From DASZMX01 sp035551475 (GTDB taxonomy: Bacteria; Verrucomicrobiota; Verrucomicrobiia; Limisphaerales; Palsa-1400): a stretch of 64,000 bases of DNA. The first letter of the stretch is position 1. Each line of letters begins with the position of its first letter. Both the position numbers and the translations under genes were made by a program. A model generated the notes under the pieces. It was not told where the DNA came from. It did not search any database and worked only from the letters and a program-made list of their open reading frames with translations. This document shows, piece after piece, positions 8,890 through 17,229 of this stretch. Where the stretch lies: assembly GCA_035551475.1 (NCBI GenBank), contig DASZMX010000091.1, positions 1-64,000 of the forward strand. The letters run 5' to 3'.

Positions 8890-9549
8890 TCAGCTTTGGA
8901 AAAGTCGCGAGTAAAGCCGGTCCTGCTGCCCTTGCCAAATTTCCTGCAACGGCGCCGTCCCCGCCATTTCTGCGACTGGCACGCCGGACGTTTCCGCTAA
9001 TATTTCCTGCGCACGGGGCGCCATTCGATAATGCAGGCTTTGGGCTTCCATCGGCCCCACTACTCCCAGCCGCACGGCCGCTGCAACCCAGGCGCGCAAA
9101 CTTTGAAAGAAATATAACTCCACCGCCGCGTTGGCGCTGACCGCCAGGCTGCGCATTAAAACGCCAAAAACGGGAGCCAAATGGAAACAAGCGCCGCCAA
9201 TCTTCATCTTGCCGCCAAAAATACGCTCCGCCGAACTGGCCAGCGCGCGCCCTTGCAACCGGCTGGCGCGATTGGCGACGTGATTGGATAAAAAGGAGTC
9301 GCAGGCGTGATCGAGTTCCGGAAACTGACCGGGATCCGCATGCGCGGCGCGCACGAGGGGAACCATTGAGCACGCCGACTGCCACAAGCTGGCCTCCAAA
9401 AAAGATTCCAGTTCGGCGGCATCGCGAATTTCCCCGCATTGCCAGGCCGCCTCCACCCCTCCCGAATGGGCGAAGCCACCGGCGGGAAAAGCCGAATCGG
9501 CCAATTGCCACAGCAGCCAGGTATTTTCGGTCGCGCTCAAAACAAACAA
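8890..9549 (-). CDS. ureF: Urease accessory protein UreF
   Basis: 219 aa. UreF bridges UreG and UreD in the urease activation complex. The N-terminal signature LLWQLADSAFPAGGFAHSGG and the helical remainder are typical of the family. The start appears to be TTG at 9549, which overlaps the last 13 bases of ureC; a second in-frame TTG lies six bases further on at 9543, and no ATG precedes the conserved core. Such overlap with a weak start codon suggests coupling to ureC translation and lower expression than the structural subunits. It is followed by ureG after 8 bases. Confidence 0.93.
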   Translation of the reverse strand: MFVLSATENTWLLWQLADSAFPAGGFAHSGGVEAAWQCGEIRDAAELESFLEASLWQSACSMVPLVRAAHADPGQFPELDHACDSFLSNHVANRASRLQGRALASSAERIFGGKMKIGGACFHLAPVFGVLMRSLAVSANAAVELYFFQSLRAWVAAAVRLGVVGPMEAQSLHYRMAPRAQEILAETSGVPVAEMAGTAPLQEIWQGQQDRLYSRLFQS

Positions 9550-11249
9550 TACCGTTGGGCCAAAGCCAGGCGTTCGGCCGGCGCGCAGGCCAAATGTTCG
9601 CCATCCGCGGTGACGCGGTAGGTTTCGGGATCGACCGTGATGCGCGGGGTCGCGTCATTCCATTTCATATCGCGCTTGCCCAGGCTTCGGCAGCCGCGCA
9701 CGGCTTCCAGGCGTTTGCGCAAACCGTAACCGGCGGCGATGCCTTCATCTTGACACATCCGGCTGACGAACGCGAAGGATGTGGCGCCCGGCGCGGAGCC
9801 GAACGCGCCAAACATCGGGCGCATATAAACCGGTTGCGGCGTAGGAATCGAGGCGTTGGGATCGCCCATTTGTGACCAGGCAATCAAGCCGCCCTTGATC
9901 ACCATTTCCGGCCGCGAGCCGAAAAAAGCCGGGCGCCACAAAACCAGGTCCGCCAGCTTGCCCACTTCGATGGAACCCACGCAATGGCCGACGCCGTGGG
10001 AGATGGCGGGATTGATCGTGTATTTCGAGAGATAGCGTTTGATGCGCAAGTTATCGTTGTCGCCGCGTTCTCCGGACAGGCGTCCACGCTGCGCTTTCAT
10101 CTTGTCAGCGGTTTGCCAGGTGCGCGTGATGACTTCGCCAATGCGTCCCATCGCCTGCGAATCCGAGCTCATCATGCTGATCGCGCCCAAATCGTGCAGA
10201 ATATCCTCGGCGGCGATGGTTTCGCCACGAATACGGCTCTCGGCAAAGGCCACATCTTCCGGCAGCGCCGGATCGAGATGATGGCAGACCATGAGCATGT
10301 CCAGGTGTTCATCAATCGTATTGACGGTAAACGGCCGGGTCGGATTGGTGGAGCTGGGCAGGACATTGGGCTCCCCGCAGATTCGGATAATATCCGGCGC
10401 GTGCCCGCCGCCGGCGCCCTCGGAATGATACGTGTGTATGGTGCGCCCGGCGATGGCGTTAATCGTGGCTTCGACAAAACCGGATTCGTTCAGCGTATCG
10501 GTGTGAATGGTCACCTGGATGTCATGCGCATCCGCGACGCGCAGGCAGCAATCAATCGCCGCGGGAGTCGTGCCCCAGTCCTCGTGCAATTTCAAACCGA
10601 TGGCGCCGCCGCGAATTTGCTCCGCCAAACCTTCAGGCATCGCCGTGTTGCCCTTGCCGGTGAAGCCGAAATTCAGCGGCAAGGAATCAGTGGCTTGCAA
10701 CATCGCCTGCAAATGATGCGCCCCCGGGGTGCAGGTGGTCGCGCAGGTGCCGGTGGCCGGCCCGGTGCCGCCGCCAATCATCGTGGTCAGTCCCGCGGCG
10801 ATGGCTTCGTGCGCTTGTTGGGGGCAAATGAAATGAATATGCGTGTCCAACCCGCCTGCGGTGACGATCAACCCTTCGCCGGCAATGACCTCGGTCGTGA
10901 CGCCGATGACCATGTTTTTATTGACACCCGCCATGACGTCGGGATTGCCGGCTTTGCCGAGACCCGCGATCAAACCTCCTTTGAGCCCAATGTCCGCTTT
11001 GTAAATGCCAGTGTGGTCCACGATGAGCGCGTTGGTGATGACGCAATCAAGCGCATCGGCCTGGCTCACGCCGGCCGCCTGCCCCTGCCCTTCGCGAATC
11101 GTTTTCCCGCCTCCAAACTTGCATTCGTCGCCGTAAACCGTGGCATCGCGCTCGACTTCGAGAAACAGCGACGTGTCACCGAGGCGGATTTTGTCGCCCG
11201 TGGTGGGGCCGAACATATCCGCATAATGGCGCCGTGACATCTTGCTCAT
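9537..11249 (-). CDS. ureC: Urease alpha (catalytic) subunit UreC
   Basis: 570 aa, normal length. It hydrolyses urea to ammonia and carbamate at a di-nickel centre in the cytoplasm. All metal and catalytic residues are visible: His137 and His139 (DTHIHF), carbamylated Lys220 (GLKLHEDWG), His249 (IHTDT), His275 (HTYHSEG), the mobile-flap Cys322-His323 (MVCHHL) and Asp363 (SMMSSDSQAMGR), all shifted by +3 relative to the Klebsiella enzyme. The ATG at 11249 overlaps the ureAB stop (ATGA), and ureF begins inside the 3' end. The order ureD-ureAB-ureC-ureF-ureG is standard apart from the A-B fusion and absent ureE. The enzyme should be active if nickel is supplied. Confidence 0.98.
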   Translation of the reverse strand: MSKMSRRHYADMFGPTTGDKIRLGDTSLFLEVERDATVYGDECKFGGGKTIREGQGQAAGVSQADALDCVITNALIVDHTGIYKADIGLKGGLIAGLGKAGNPDVMAGVNKNMVIGVTTEVIAGEGLIVTAGGLDTHIHFICPQQAHEAIAAGLTTMIGGGTGPATGTCATTCTPGAHHLQAMLQATDSLPLNFGFTGKGNTAMPEGLAEQIRGGAIGLKLHEDWGTTPAAIDCCLRVADAHDIQVTIHTDTLNESGFVEATINAIAGRTIHTYHSEGAGGGHAPDIIRICGEPNVLPSSTNPTRPFTVNTIDEHLDMLMVCHHLDPALPEDVAFAESRIRGETIAAEDILHDLGAISMMSSDSQAMGRIGEVITRTWQTADKMKAQRGRLSGERGDNDNLRIKRYLSKYTINPAISHGVGHCVGSIEVGKLADLVLWRPAFFGSRPEMVIKGGLIAWSQMGDPNASIPTPQPVYMRPMFGAFGSAPGATSFAFVSRMCQDEGIAAGYGLRKRLEAVRGCRSLGKRDMKWNDATPRITVDPETYRVTADGEHLACAPAERLALAQRYCLF

Positions 11250-11992
11250 GAAAAACCTCGCTCGGCGGCGCGTTGCAATGCCGCCTTTTTTCCCGCATCG
11301 GAAACCGGCCCATCGGCCAGATTGTTGCCGCCGCGAATCACCCGATGGCCGGCAATCTCCACCAAGCGGACGGTTTTGGTTTCACCGGGCTCGAAGCGGA
11401 CCGCGGTGCCGGCGGGAATATCCAGGCGCTTGCCGTACGCGATGCCACGATCAAATTTCAGCGAGGCATTGACCTCCACAAAATGGTAATGGCTGCCCAC
11501 CTGCACCGGCCGGTCGCCCAAATTGGTCACTGCCAGCGATGCCGTTTCGCGTCCCGCGTTCAATTCCACTTCGTCTTCCTGCGGCAGGCAGGCGCCGGGT
11601 TCAAAATCCGTCTCATTCGACTTGAAGAGGGCAAGATCCGGGACGGGCAGAAAACTCCCGTGCAACGCGAGTTTCAAATCGCCATTTTCGGCGGCAATCG
11701 GATGATGGACGGTCACGAGTTTCGTGCCATCGGGAAACGTTCCTTCGACTTGCACTTCGGCGACCATCGCCGGAACTCCCGCCATGACCTGATTGCGCCC
11801 AAGAAATTGCCGGCCCAAATCCATCAACTCCGACACGCGGCGCCCGTCGCGAATAAATTCCAGAAGCTGCGTGGCAATCAACGCCACGGCCTCGGGATAG
11901 TTCAAACGCAGGCCGCGCGCGAGGCGCTTTTGCGCGAGCGCGCCCGCCTGATGCAGCAGCAGTTTATCAATATCGCGTGGCGCAAGGTGCAT
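11246..11992 (-). CDS. ureAB: Fused urease gamma-beta subunit UreAB
   Basis: 248 aa. Residues 1-100 are the gamma subunit (APRDIDKLLLHQAGALAQ, LNYPEAVALI, MAGVPAMVAEVQVEGTFPDG) and residues about 130-235 the beta subunit (LNAGRETASLAVTNLGDRPVQ, GSHYHFVEVN, YGKRLDIPAGTAVRFEPGE, GGNNLADG). In most bacteria these are separate ureA and ureB genes; a fusion is known in Helicobacter (named UreA there) and some others. It lies 6 bases after ureD and its stop overlaps the ureC start. The fused chain should assemble with UreC as an (AB-C)3-type oligomer. The linker between the two parts is about 30 residues. Confidence 0.95.
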   Translation of the reverse strand: MHLAPRDIDKLLLHQAGALAQKRLARGLRLNYPEAVALIATQLLEFIRDGRRVSELMDLGRQFLGRNQVMAGVPAMVAEVQVEGTFPDGTKLVTVHHPIAAENGDLKLALHGSFLPVPDLALFKSNETDFEPGACLPQEDEVELNAGRETASLAVTNLGDRPVQVGSHYHFVEVNASLKFDRGIAYGKRLDIPAGTAVRFEPGETKTVRLVEIAGHRVIRGGNNLADGPVSDAGKKAALQRAAERGFS

Positions 11993-11998
11993 GGCGTG

Positions 11999-12826
11999 TC
12001 AGTTTAATTTGCGCGCCCAAGGATCATCCCCCAGCCACGCGCCGGCAAATCGCAACGTGTCATATACATAATGCGCCACTTCCTCCTGGGATTCACCGGC
12101 CACGCGCAACACCAGTCCTTCCCGCACCGGGCTGGCGGAAAAAATCAAACGGCTGCGGCGCGCGGCGGGTTGCGCGGCGACACGATCGAGCGTGGTTTTG
12201 ATTTCACCATGGAGAAGCTCCCCGGCGAGGACCATGAGCGCGACGGTGTTGAAACGGCCCAGTCGATGCTGGCTCCCCAGCGGGCCATGGGCGTGATCCA
12301 ACAGCATGGCGTCCAGAATCACGCGTTCGCCGCCGATAAATATGTCATTGCGGCTGGAGAGACGATGGAAACCCCAGCGCTCGCCACAAGCCGCGCGGCC
12401 CGACGAAAACCAATCCAGTAAAATCAGCCCGGAGGCGGGGGCCAGGTGGAAATTTTGTGTTTGACGATAGGTAGAGCCCGCGAACGACTGCACCGGATCA
12501 GGCGCCAGCACCAGCAGCGCGCCTTCACCAACGCGGGCGTCCAGACAATGTCCGCAAGGACGGCTGTCAGGATTGCGGTACACTTTGGTCGATGCTTGCG
12601 TCGTGATAAAACAACGCGCGCGCGGGCCGATTTCCACCTCCAACCGGGTTTCGTCCCCGGCGACAAACCCGCCGCCAAAACTGCTCAAGTAAGCCCAGAC
12701 GCTGGGGCCGCGCGGACGGGGCGTGAGGATTTTGACTGGGTTCGAGCACCAAAGGCGGGTGATGGCGCTTTTTCCCGCGACGAGGCGCACGTTCACGCCC
12801 GCTGATCCCGGAGGTGCAGCATTCAT
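11999..12826 (-). CDS. ureD: Urease accessory protein UreD
   Basis: 275 aa. UreD (UreH) binds apo-urease and channels nickel from the UreF-UreG complex. The family signatures FGGGFVAGDETRLEVEIG, TTQASTKVYRN and LLDWFSSGRAACGERW are present. It begins at ATG 12826, overlapping the urtE stop by one base (TGATG), so transport and urease genes form one transcription unit. One oddity is a Cys-Gly-His-Cys sequence at about residues 91-94 (SRPCGHCLDARVG), just before the conserved region where most UreD proteins have no Cys pair. It could bind metal, but this is speculation. Confidence 0.92.
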   Translation of the reverse strand: MNAAPPGSAGVNVRLVAGKSAITRLWCSNPVKILTPRPRGPSVWAYLSSFGGGFVAGDETRLEVEIGPRARCFITTQASTKVYRNPDSRPCGHCLDARVGEGALLVLAPDPVQSFAGSTYRQTQNFHLAPASGLILLDWFSSGRAACGERWGFHRLSSRNDIFIGGERVILDAMLLDHAHGPLGSQHRLGRFNTVALMVLAGELLHGEIKTTLDRVAAQPAARRSRLIFSASPVREGLVLRVAGESQEEVAHYVYDTLRFAGAWLGDDPWARKLN

Positions 12827-13521
12827 CAGACCGTCAGGTGTTGTTTGACAATTGCGTCATTTAAATCGCCAATCGGGCCGTTCGCCACCACGGCGCCGCG
12901 GTCCATAATGTAAAATCTTTCGCCGACGGCGAGGCAAAAATCCAAATACTGTTCCACCAACAAAATGCTAAGCTTCCCCTCCCCTTTGATTTTAACGAGC
13001 GTCTCGCCAATTTGGTCAATAATATTGGGCTGGATGCCTTCGGTCGGCTCGTCGAGCAGCAAGACCTTGGGGTCGGTCAAGAGCGCCCGGGCGATGGCCA
13101 ACTGCTGCTGCTGGCCGCCGCTCAGGACGCCGCCTTTGCGCCCCAGCATTTCCTTGAGGACGGGAAAAAGTTGCAGCACACGGTCCACCTGCCCGTTGGC
13201 GGCCTGGCCGTGGACGACGAGGCTGACCTTGAGATTTTCCCACACCGTCAGATGCGAAAAAATATCGCGGCCTTGGGGCACGTAGGCAAGGCCCGCGCGG
13301 GCGCGATCCTCGGGCCGCATCTTTGTCAAATCCACGCCGTCCAGGGTGATCTTCCCGGTGTCGGCGCGAACCAGGCCCATGATGGATTTGAGCGTGGTGG
13401 TCTTGCCCACGCCGTTGCGCCCCATGAGGCAGACGAGATTGCGGTCGGGCACGGCGACATTCACGCCGCGCAAAATGCGCGAGCCGTCATACGAAACCGC
13501 CAGATCAGAAATTTCGAGCAT
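12826..13521 (-). CDS. urtE: Urea ABC transporter ATP-binding protein UrtE
   Basis: 231 aa. One of two ATPases powering high-affinity urea import, family of branched-chain amino acid transporters (LivF-like). Walker A GRNGVGKTT, signature LSGGQQQQLAIARAL, Walker B VLLLDEPTEG with the IQPNII segment characteristic of UrtE, and the switch region LLVEQY are all visible. Start ATG 13521 overlaps the urtD stop by one base; the stop overlaps ureD by one base. It acts at the inner membrane with UrtB, UrtC and UrtD, and UrtA. Confidence 0.95.
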   Translation of the reverse strand: MLEISDLAVSYDGSRILRGVNVAVPDRNLVCLMGRNGVGKTTTLKSIMGLVRADTGKITLDGVDLTKMRPEDRARAGLAYVPQGRDIFSHLTVWENLKVSLVVHGQAANGQVDRVLQLFPVLKEMLGRKGGVLSGGQQQQLAIARALLTDPKVLLLDEPTEGIQPNIIDQIGETLVKIKGEGKLSILLVEQYLDFCLAVGERFYIMDRGAVVANGPIGDLNDAIVKQHLTV

Positions 13522-14291
13522 CAGTGGTCCGCCTTTTTCTTGCGGCCGAGATAAACCTCGATCACGCGCTCATTGTTTTGCACTTCGTCCACGGAGCCCT
13601 CGCATAGGACGGTGCCTTGGTGCAGCACAGTGACCTTGCGCGCGATCTGGCGCACAAACGTCATGTCATGCTCGATGACAATGATGCTGTGTTTGCCCTC
13701 CAACCGGAGGAGAAGCTCGCCTGTTTTGTGCGTCTCCTCGTCAGTCATGCCGGCGGCGGGTTCGTCCACGAGCAGCAGCTTGGGATCCTGGGCTATGAGC
13801 ATTCCAATCTCGAGCCATTGCTTTTGGCCGTGGCTGAGCAATCCGGCTTTCCAGGTAGCGCGATCCGCCAGCCCGACGGTCGTCAACACTTCGTCAATGC
13901 GATGGCGCTGCTCGTCGGTGGTCCGATGAAATAGCGCGGAAAAAACACTGCGCGGCCCTTGCAACGACAGCAGCACATTTTCAAAGACGGTGTGATCCAC
14001 GTAAACGGACGGCGTCTGGAATTTCCGGCCCACGCCCAGCCGGTTGATTTGATATTCGTTGAGCTTGGTCAAATCCGTGTTTTTGCCATATTCGATTTTG
14101 CCTCGATCAGGGCGGGTGCGGCCGGTGATAAGGTCAAGCATGGTGCTCTTGCCGGCGCCATTGGGGCCGATGATCACCCGCAACTCGCCCTCGTCCATGT
14201 AGAGGTTCAAGTCGGTGATGGCCTTGAAGCCGTCAAACTGCTTGTTGACGTCCTCCAGCATAAGGATGAACTGTTTAAGCGTCTCGCTCAT
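13521..14291 (-). CDS. urtD: Urea ABC transporter ATP-binding protein UrtD
   Basis: 256 aa, LivG-like ATPase of the urea importer. Walker A GPNGAGKSTMLD, the UrtD-typical GVGRKFQTPSVY stretch after the Q-loop, signature LSHGQKQWLEIGM, Walker B LLLVDEPAAGMTDEE and switch VIEHDM are present. The start at 14291 lies inside the 3' end of urtC (17 bases shared); a later in-frame ATG exists at residue 11 (MLEDVNKQFDG) and would remove part of the overlap. The stop overlaps the urtE start. Confidence 0.95.
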   Translation of the reverse strand: MSETLKQFILMLEDVNKQFDGFKAITDLNLYMDEGELRVIIGPNGAGKSTMLDLITGRTRPDRGKIEYGKNTDLTKLNEYQINRLGVGRKFQTPSVYVDHTVFENVLLSLQGPRSVFSALFHRTTDEQRHRIDEVLTTVGLADRATWKAGLLSHGQKQWLEIGMLIAQDPKLLLVDEPAAGMTDEETHKTGELLLRLEGKHSIIVIEHDMTFVRQIARKVTVLHQGTVLCEGSVDEVQNNERVIEVYLGRKKKADH

Positions 14292-15414
14292 TCACTTTGG
14301 CAATGGCCGCCGGCTCGATTTTGGGTTTGGCTTTAAAACGTAACGCGAGGCCGCGCAATTGCTCGGGAATTCCGACGATGCCTTTCGGCATAAAAACCGT
14401 GACCACGATGAAAAGAGTTCCAAGGAAAAGAAGCCACATATCGGGAAAGGCGCGAGTCGTCCAGCTCTTGAGGGCGTTAATGCCGATGGCGCCGAGAATG
14501 GGGCCGATGAGCGTGCCGCGCCCGCCAACGGCCACCCACACCACCGCCTCCAGCGATTTGTCGGGCGCCATTTCGCTGGGATTGATGATGCCGATTTGGG
14601 GCACGTAAAGAATGCCGCCGAGCGCCGCGATCAGCGCGCACACCACAAAAACAAAAAGCTTGTACTGACTCGCGGCATAGCCGCTGAACAGGACACGGTT
14701 TTCACTGTTCTTGATGGCCATCTGCACGAGGCCGAATTTCGTTTGGCAAAGCCAGCGGCAACCCAAATAAACCAAGAGCAAAACTGTGGCCGTGAGCAGA
14801 TAAAGCGCGCGCTGCGTGGCGGCGGACCGCAAATCGTGGCCGAGGATGAATTTGAAATCCGTGAAGCCGTTGTTGCCTCCCATGAGAAGGCTGTTGCGAA
14901 AAAAGAGCAGGCAGGCCGCGTAGGTGAGCGCCTGGGTCAGGATGGAAAAATAGACGCCGCGAATGCGCGAACGAAACGCGAGATACCCGAACAAGCCCGC
15001 CAGCAATCCGGGGACCGCAAACGCCATAAACACCGCGAACGCAAAACTGGAAAAAGGCTTCCAGAACATCGGCAAGCGGCTCCAACCGAGAAACACGAGA
15101 AAGTCGGGAATGGGCTGATGATATTGGCCCAAATCGCCAATCATACGCATCAGATGCATGCCCATCATGTAACCGCCGAGCGTGAAAAAAAGCGCCTGGC
15201 CTAGGCTCAACAAACCGGTGTAGCCCCACAGCAAATCCACGCCCAGCGCGAGGATGGCGTAACACAGATATTTGCCATAAAGATTGATGCGAAAATCGCT
15301 GATGTGGAAAAAACTGTCTGGCGGGGTGAAGGCATTGAGGCCCGGCAAAATGACGAGCAGCAAAAGAGCCGCCACTCCGACCCGCCATGCTTCCGCCTTG
15401 AGGACACGTTGCAT
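14275..15414 (-). CDS. urtC: Urea ABC transporter permease UrtC
   Basis: 379 aa, polytopic inner-membrane permease of the LivM type. About nine to ten hydrophobic segments are visible; GYTGLLSLGQALFFTLGGYMMG and VGGRGTLIGPILGA are the conserved permease motifs that contact the ATPase. It follows urtB by three bases and overlaps urtD by 17 bases. With UrtB it forms the urea channel of the importer. Length is normal for UrtC, somewhat longer than LivM. Confidence 0.95.
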   Translation of the reverse strand: MQRVLKAEAWRVGVAALLLLVILPGLNAFTPPDSFFHISDFRINLYGKYLCYAILALGVDLLWGYTGLLSLGQALFFTLGGYMMGMHLMRMIGDLGQYHQPIPDFLVFLGWSRLPMFWKPFSSFAFAVFMAFAVPGLLAGLFGYLAFRSRIRGVYFSILTQALTYAACLLFFRNSLLMGGNNGFTDFKFILGHDLRSAATQRALYLLTATVLLLVYLGCRWLCQTKFGLVQMAIKNSENRVLFSGYAASQYKLFVFVVCALIAALGGILYVPQIGIINPSEMAPDKSLEAVVWVAVGGRGTLIGPILGAIGINALKSWTTRAFPDMWLLFLGTLFIVVTVFMPKGIVGIPEQLRGLALRFKAKPKIEPAAIAKVNERDA

Positions 15415-15417
15415 AAA

Positions 15418-17151
15418 TCAATCCAAACTGCGACTGCGCACGCTGAACAAGCCGCCCGGTTTCCATTGCAAAAACACGATGATCGCCACCAGCACGATAA
15501 TTTTGCCCGTAACCGGCGAACCGGTGGTTTGCTGCAAAACCTGGTCCACCGTGCCGATGCCGAAGGCCGAGCAGACGGTTCCGACGATGCTGCCCACCCC
15601 GCCTAACACCACCGTCATAAAACTATCAACTATATAGGTCTGGCCGAGGCTCGGCCCGACATTGCCGATTTGCGAGAGAAACGCGCCCGCCAGCCCGGCC
15701 AATCCCGAGCCGAAGGCGAACGTCATCATGTCCACGCGGCTGGTGCGAACGCCCAGCGACGCCGCCATGGCGCGATTCTGCATCACCGCCCGGATGAGCA
15801 ATCCCAGGGGCGTCTTCGTCAACAGAAGCCACGTTCCCGCCACGATCACGAGCGCGAAGCCCACGACGAAAACCCGGTTGTAGCCGAACAAAATATCGTT
15901 GACCGAAAAGTGCCCCAGCAGCCACGAAGGCGAATTGACCTGCACGTTATTCGCGCCAAACACCATGCGAAAACACTGCTGCATCACCAGCGACACGCCC
16001 CAGGTGGCCAGCAACGATTCCAGCGGACGGCGGTAGAGAAAACGAATGACTGTCCGCTCGATCAACAGGCCGGCGAGGGCCGCCATGATGAAACTAAGCG
16101 GAATGGCGAAGAGAAAATAACTCTCGTACAGTGTTCCCGTGGCGTTCAACCCCGGCAGATGGGCGCCAAACGAAATCGGCTTGCTGCCGATGGAAAAAGG
16201 GAGCGTGATCGAAAAACCGAAACCGCTGCCAAACAAATTTTGCACCACGTAGCAAGTGTAGGCGCCAATGGCGATCATTTCGCCGTGCGCCATATTGATA
16301 ATGCCCATCAAACCGAACGTGATGGCCAATCCCAAGGCCACGACGAGCAAGATCGAGCCCAAGCTGATGCCGTGAAAAATCGTGCCGAAAAAATTAACGA
16401 ACGTGATGTGATCATCGATGGCTTTGATTGCCACGTGCAAGGCGCGGGCGAGCGTAGGCGAAATATCTGGTTTGGCGGCAAGGCGCTTTAAATTATCGAG
16501 GGAGCCAATGGCCCGAATCTTCGTGAGGTCTTCCACCGCGGACAATTGCACGGCGGAATCCGGGGAGGTGAGCTGCAATAAATCCACGCCTTCCCGCAAA
16601 GCCTTGCGCACTTCCGCGTTGGTTTCCTTCGCGAGGCGGGCTTGCAGAATGGGAACGTATTTTAATTTTTGGGAATTGCCGAGCTTGAGCGCTGCCGACT
16701 GGCGCGCCTCGGGATCGGGATAGGACAAGGCGAGAGCGTCGAGCGTTTGCTGGATGGCGCTGCGCAGACGCATGTCGGCGTCGGCGCTGTTCAGATCGCC
16801 GCTGGCATAACGCAATTCTGCGCCTTTGTCGTCCTTGAGCGGCAGGCCGTCGCTGATTTTGATCGCGCGCGCCCGGCCCTGTGAATCCATCTGGTCTTCG
16901 AGCACCACGGGAACTTTGGAGCCATCGGGCGCGGCGTAAATAAAAACTCCGTCATGCGTCCACGCAGTCAAGACATCGGCGACAATCTTGGCGCCGGAAT
17001 CAGCCAAATCCGTCAACGCCTTTTGCTGATCGGCGCCCTCCGTCAGGATGGCTTGGGTCAAAGTCTGGCGAATCGCGGAGTCATCCGCCCAACTCACCGA
17101 GGCGGTGAAGACTCCCACGGCCAGGAAGATCCAAGTGAGGAAACGTTTCAT
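15418..17151 (-). CDS. urtB: Urea ABC transporter permease UrtB
   Basis: 577 aa. The C-terminal half (from about residue 275) is a LivH-type permease with MGIINMAHGEMIAIGAYT and VLGGVGSIVGTV. The N-terminal half has a signal peptide (MKRFLTWIFLAVGVFTASVSWA) and a periplasmic helical, repeat-like domain of about 230 residues, an arrangement typical of UrtB and absent from LivH. The ATG at 17151 lies directly after a terminator-like hairpin with a U-rich tail (17154-17187), and no Shine-Dalgarno lies between hairpin and start, so expression relative to urtA is probably reduced. Confidence 0.95.
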   Translation of the reverse strand: MKRFLTWIFLAVGVFTASVSWADDSAIRQTLTQAILTEGADQQKALTDLADSGAKIVADVLTAWTHDGVFIYAAPDGSKVPVVLEDQMDSQGRARAIKISDGLPLKDDKGAELRYASGDLNSADADMRLRSAIQQTLDALALSYPDPEARQSAALKLGNSQKLKYVPILQARLAKETNAEVRKALREGVDLLQLTSPDSAVQLSAVEDLTKIRAIGSLDNLKRLAAKPDISPTLARALHVAIKAIDDHITFVNFFGTIFHGISLGSILLVVALGLAITFGLMGIINMAHGEMIAIGAYTCYVVQNLFGSGFGFSITLPFSIGSKPISFGAHLPGLNATGTLYESYFLFAIPLSFIMAALAGLLIERTVIRFLYRRPLESLLATWGVSLVMQQCFRMVFGANNVQVNSPSWLLGHFSVNDILFGYNRVFVVGFALVIVAGTWLLLTKTPLGLLIRAVMQNRAMAASLGVRTSRVDMMTFAFGSGLAGLAGAFLSQIGNVGPSLGQTYIVDSFMTVVLGGVGSIVGTVCSAFGIGTVDQVLQQTTGSPVTGKIIVLVAIIVFLQWKPGGLFSVRSRSLD

Positions 17152-17153
17152 TT

Positions 17154-17187
17154 AAAAAGAAGGGGTGGAGCGCGGCGCTCCACCCCT
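17154..17187 (-). terminator. Intrinsic terminator/attenuator between urtA and urtB
   Basis: On the minus strand AGGGGTGGAGC pairs with GCTCCACCCCT (11 bp perfect, 12 with one further G-C), with a loop of three to five bases, followed immediately by TCTTTTT and then the urtB ATG. This is a classical Rho-independent terminator shape inside an operon. Partial read-through would give abundant binding protein UrtA and less permease, ATPase and urease. Confidence 0.75.
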
Positions 17188-17229
17188 GTTAAACTGCAGC
17201 GCTTTGGTTAAACGGCACGCAGTTGAATC

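Noticed and set aside
8156..9658. A 500-residue version of UreG reading through ureF
   Set aside because: The frame stays open antisense-free by GC bias, but the upstream part overlaps ureF and ureC in another frame and has no UreG similarity; the family start is at 8881.
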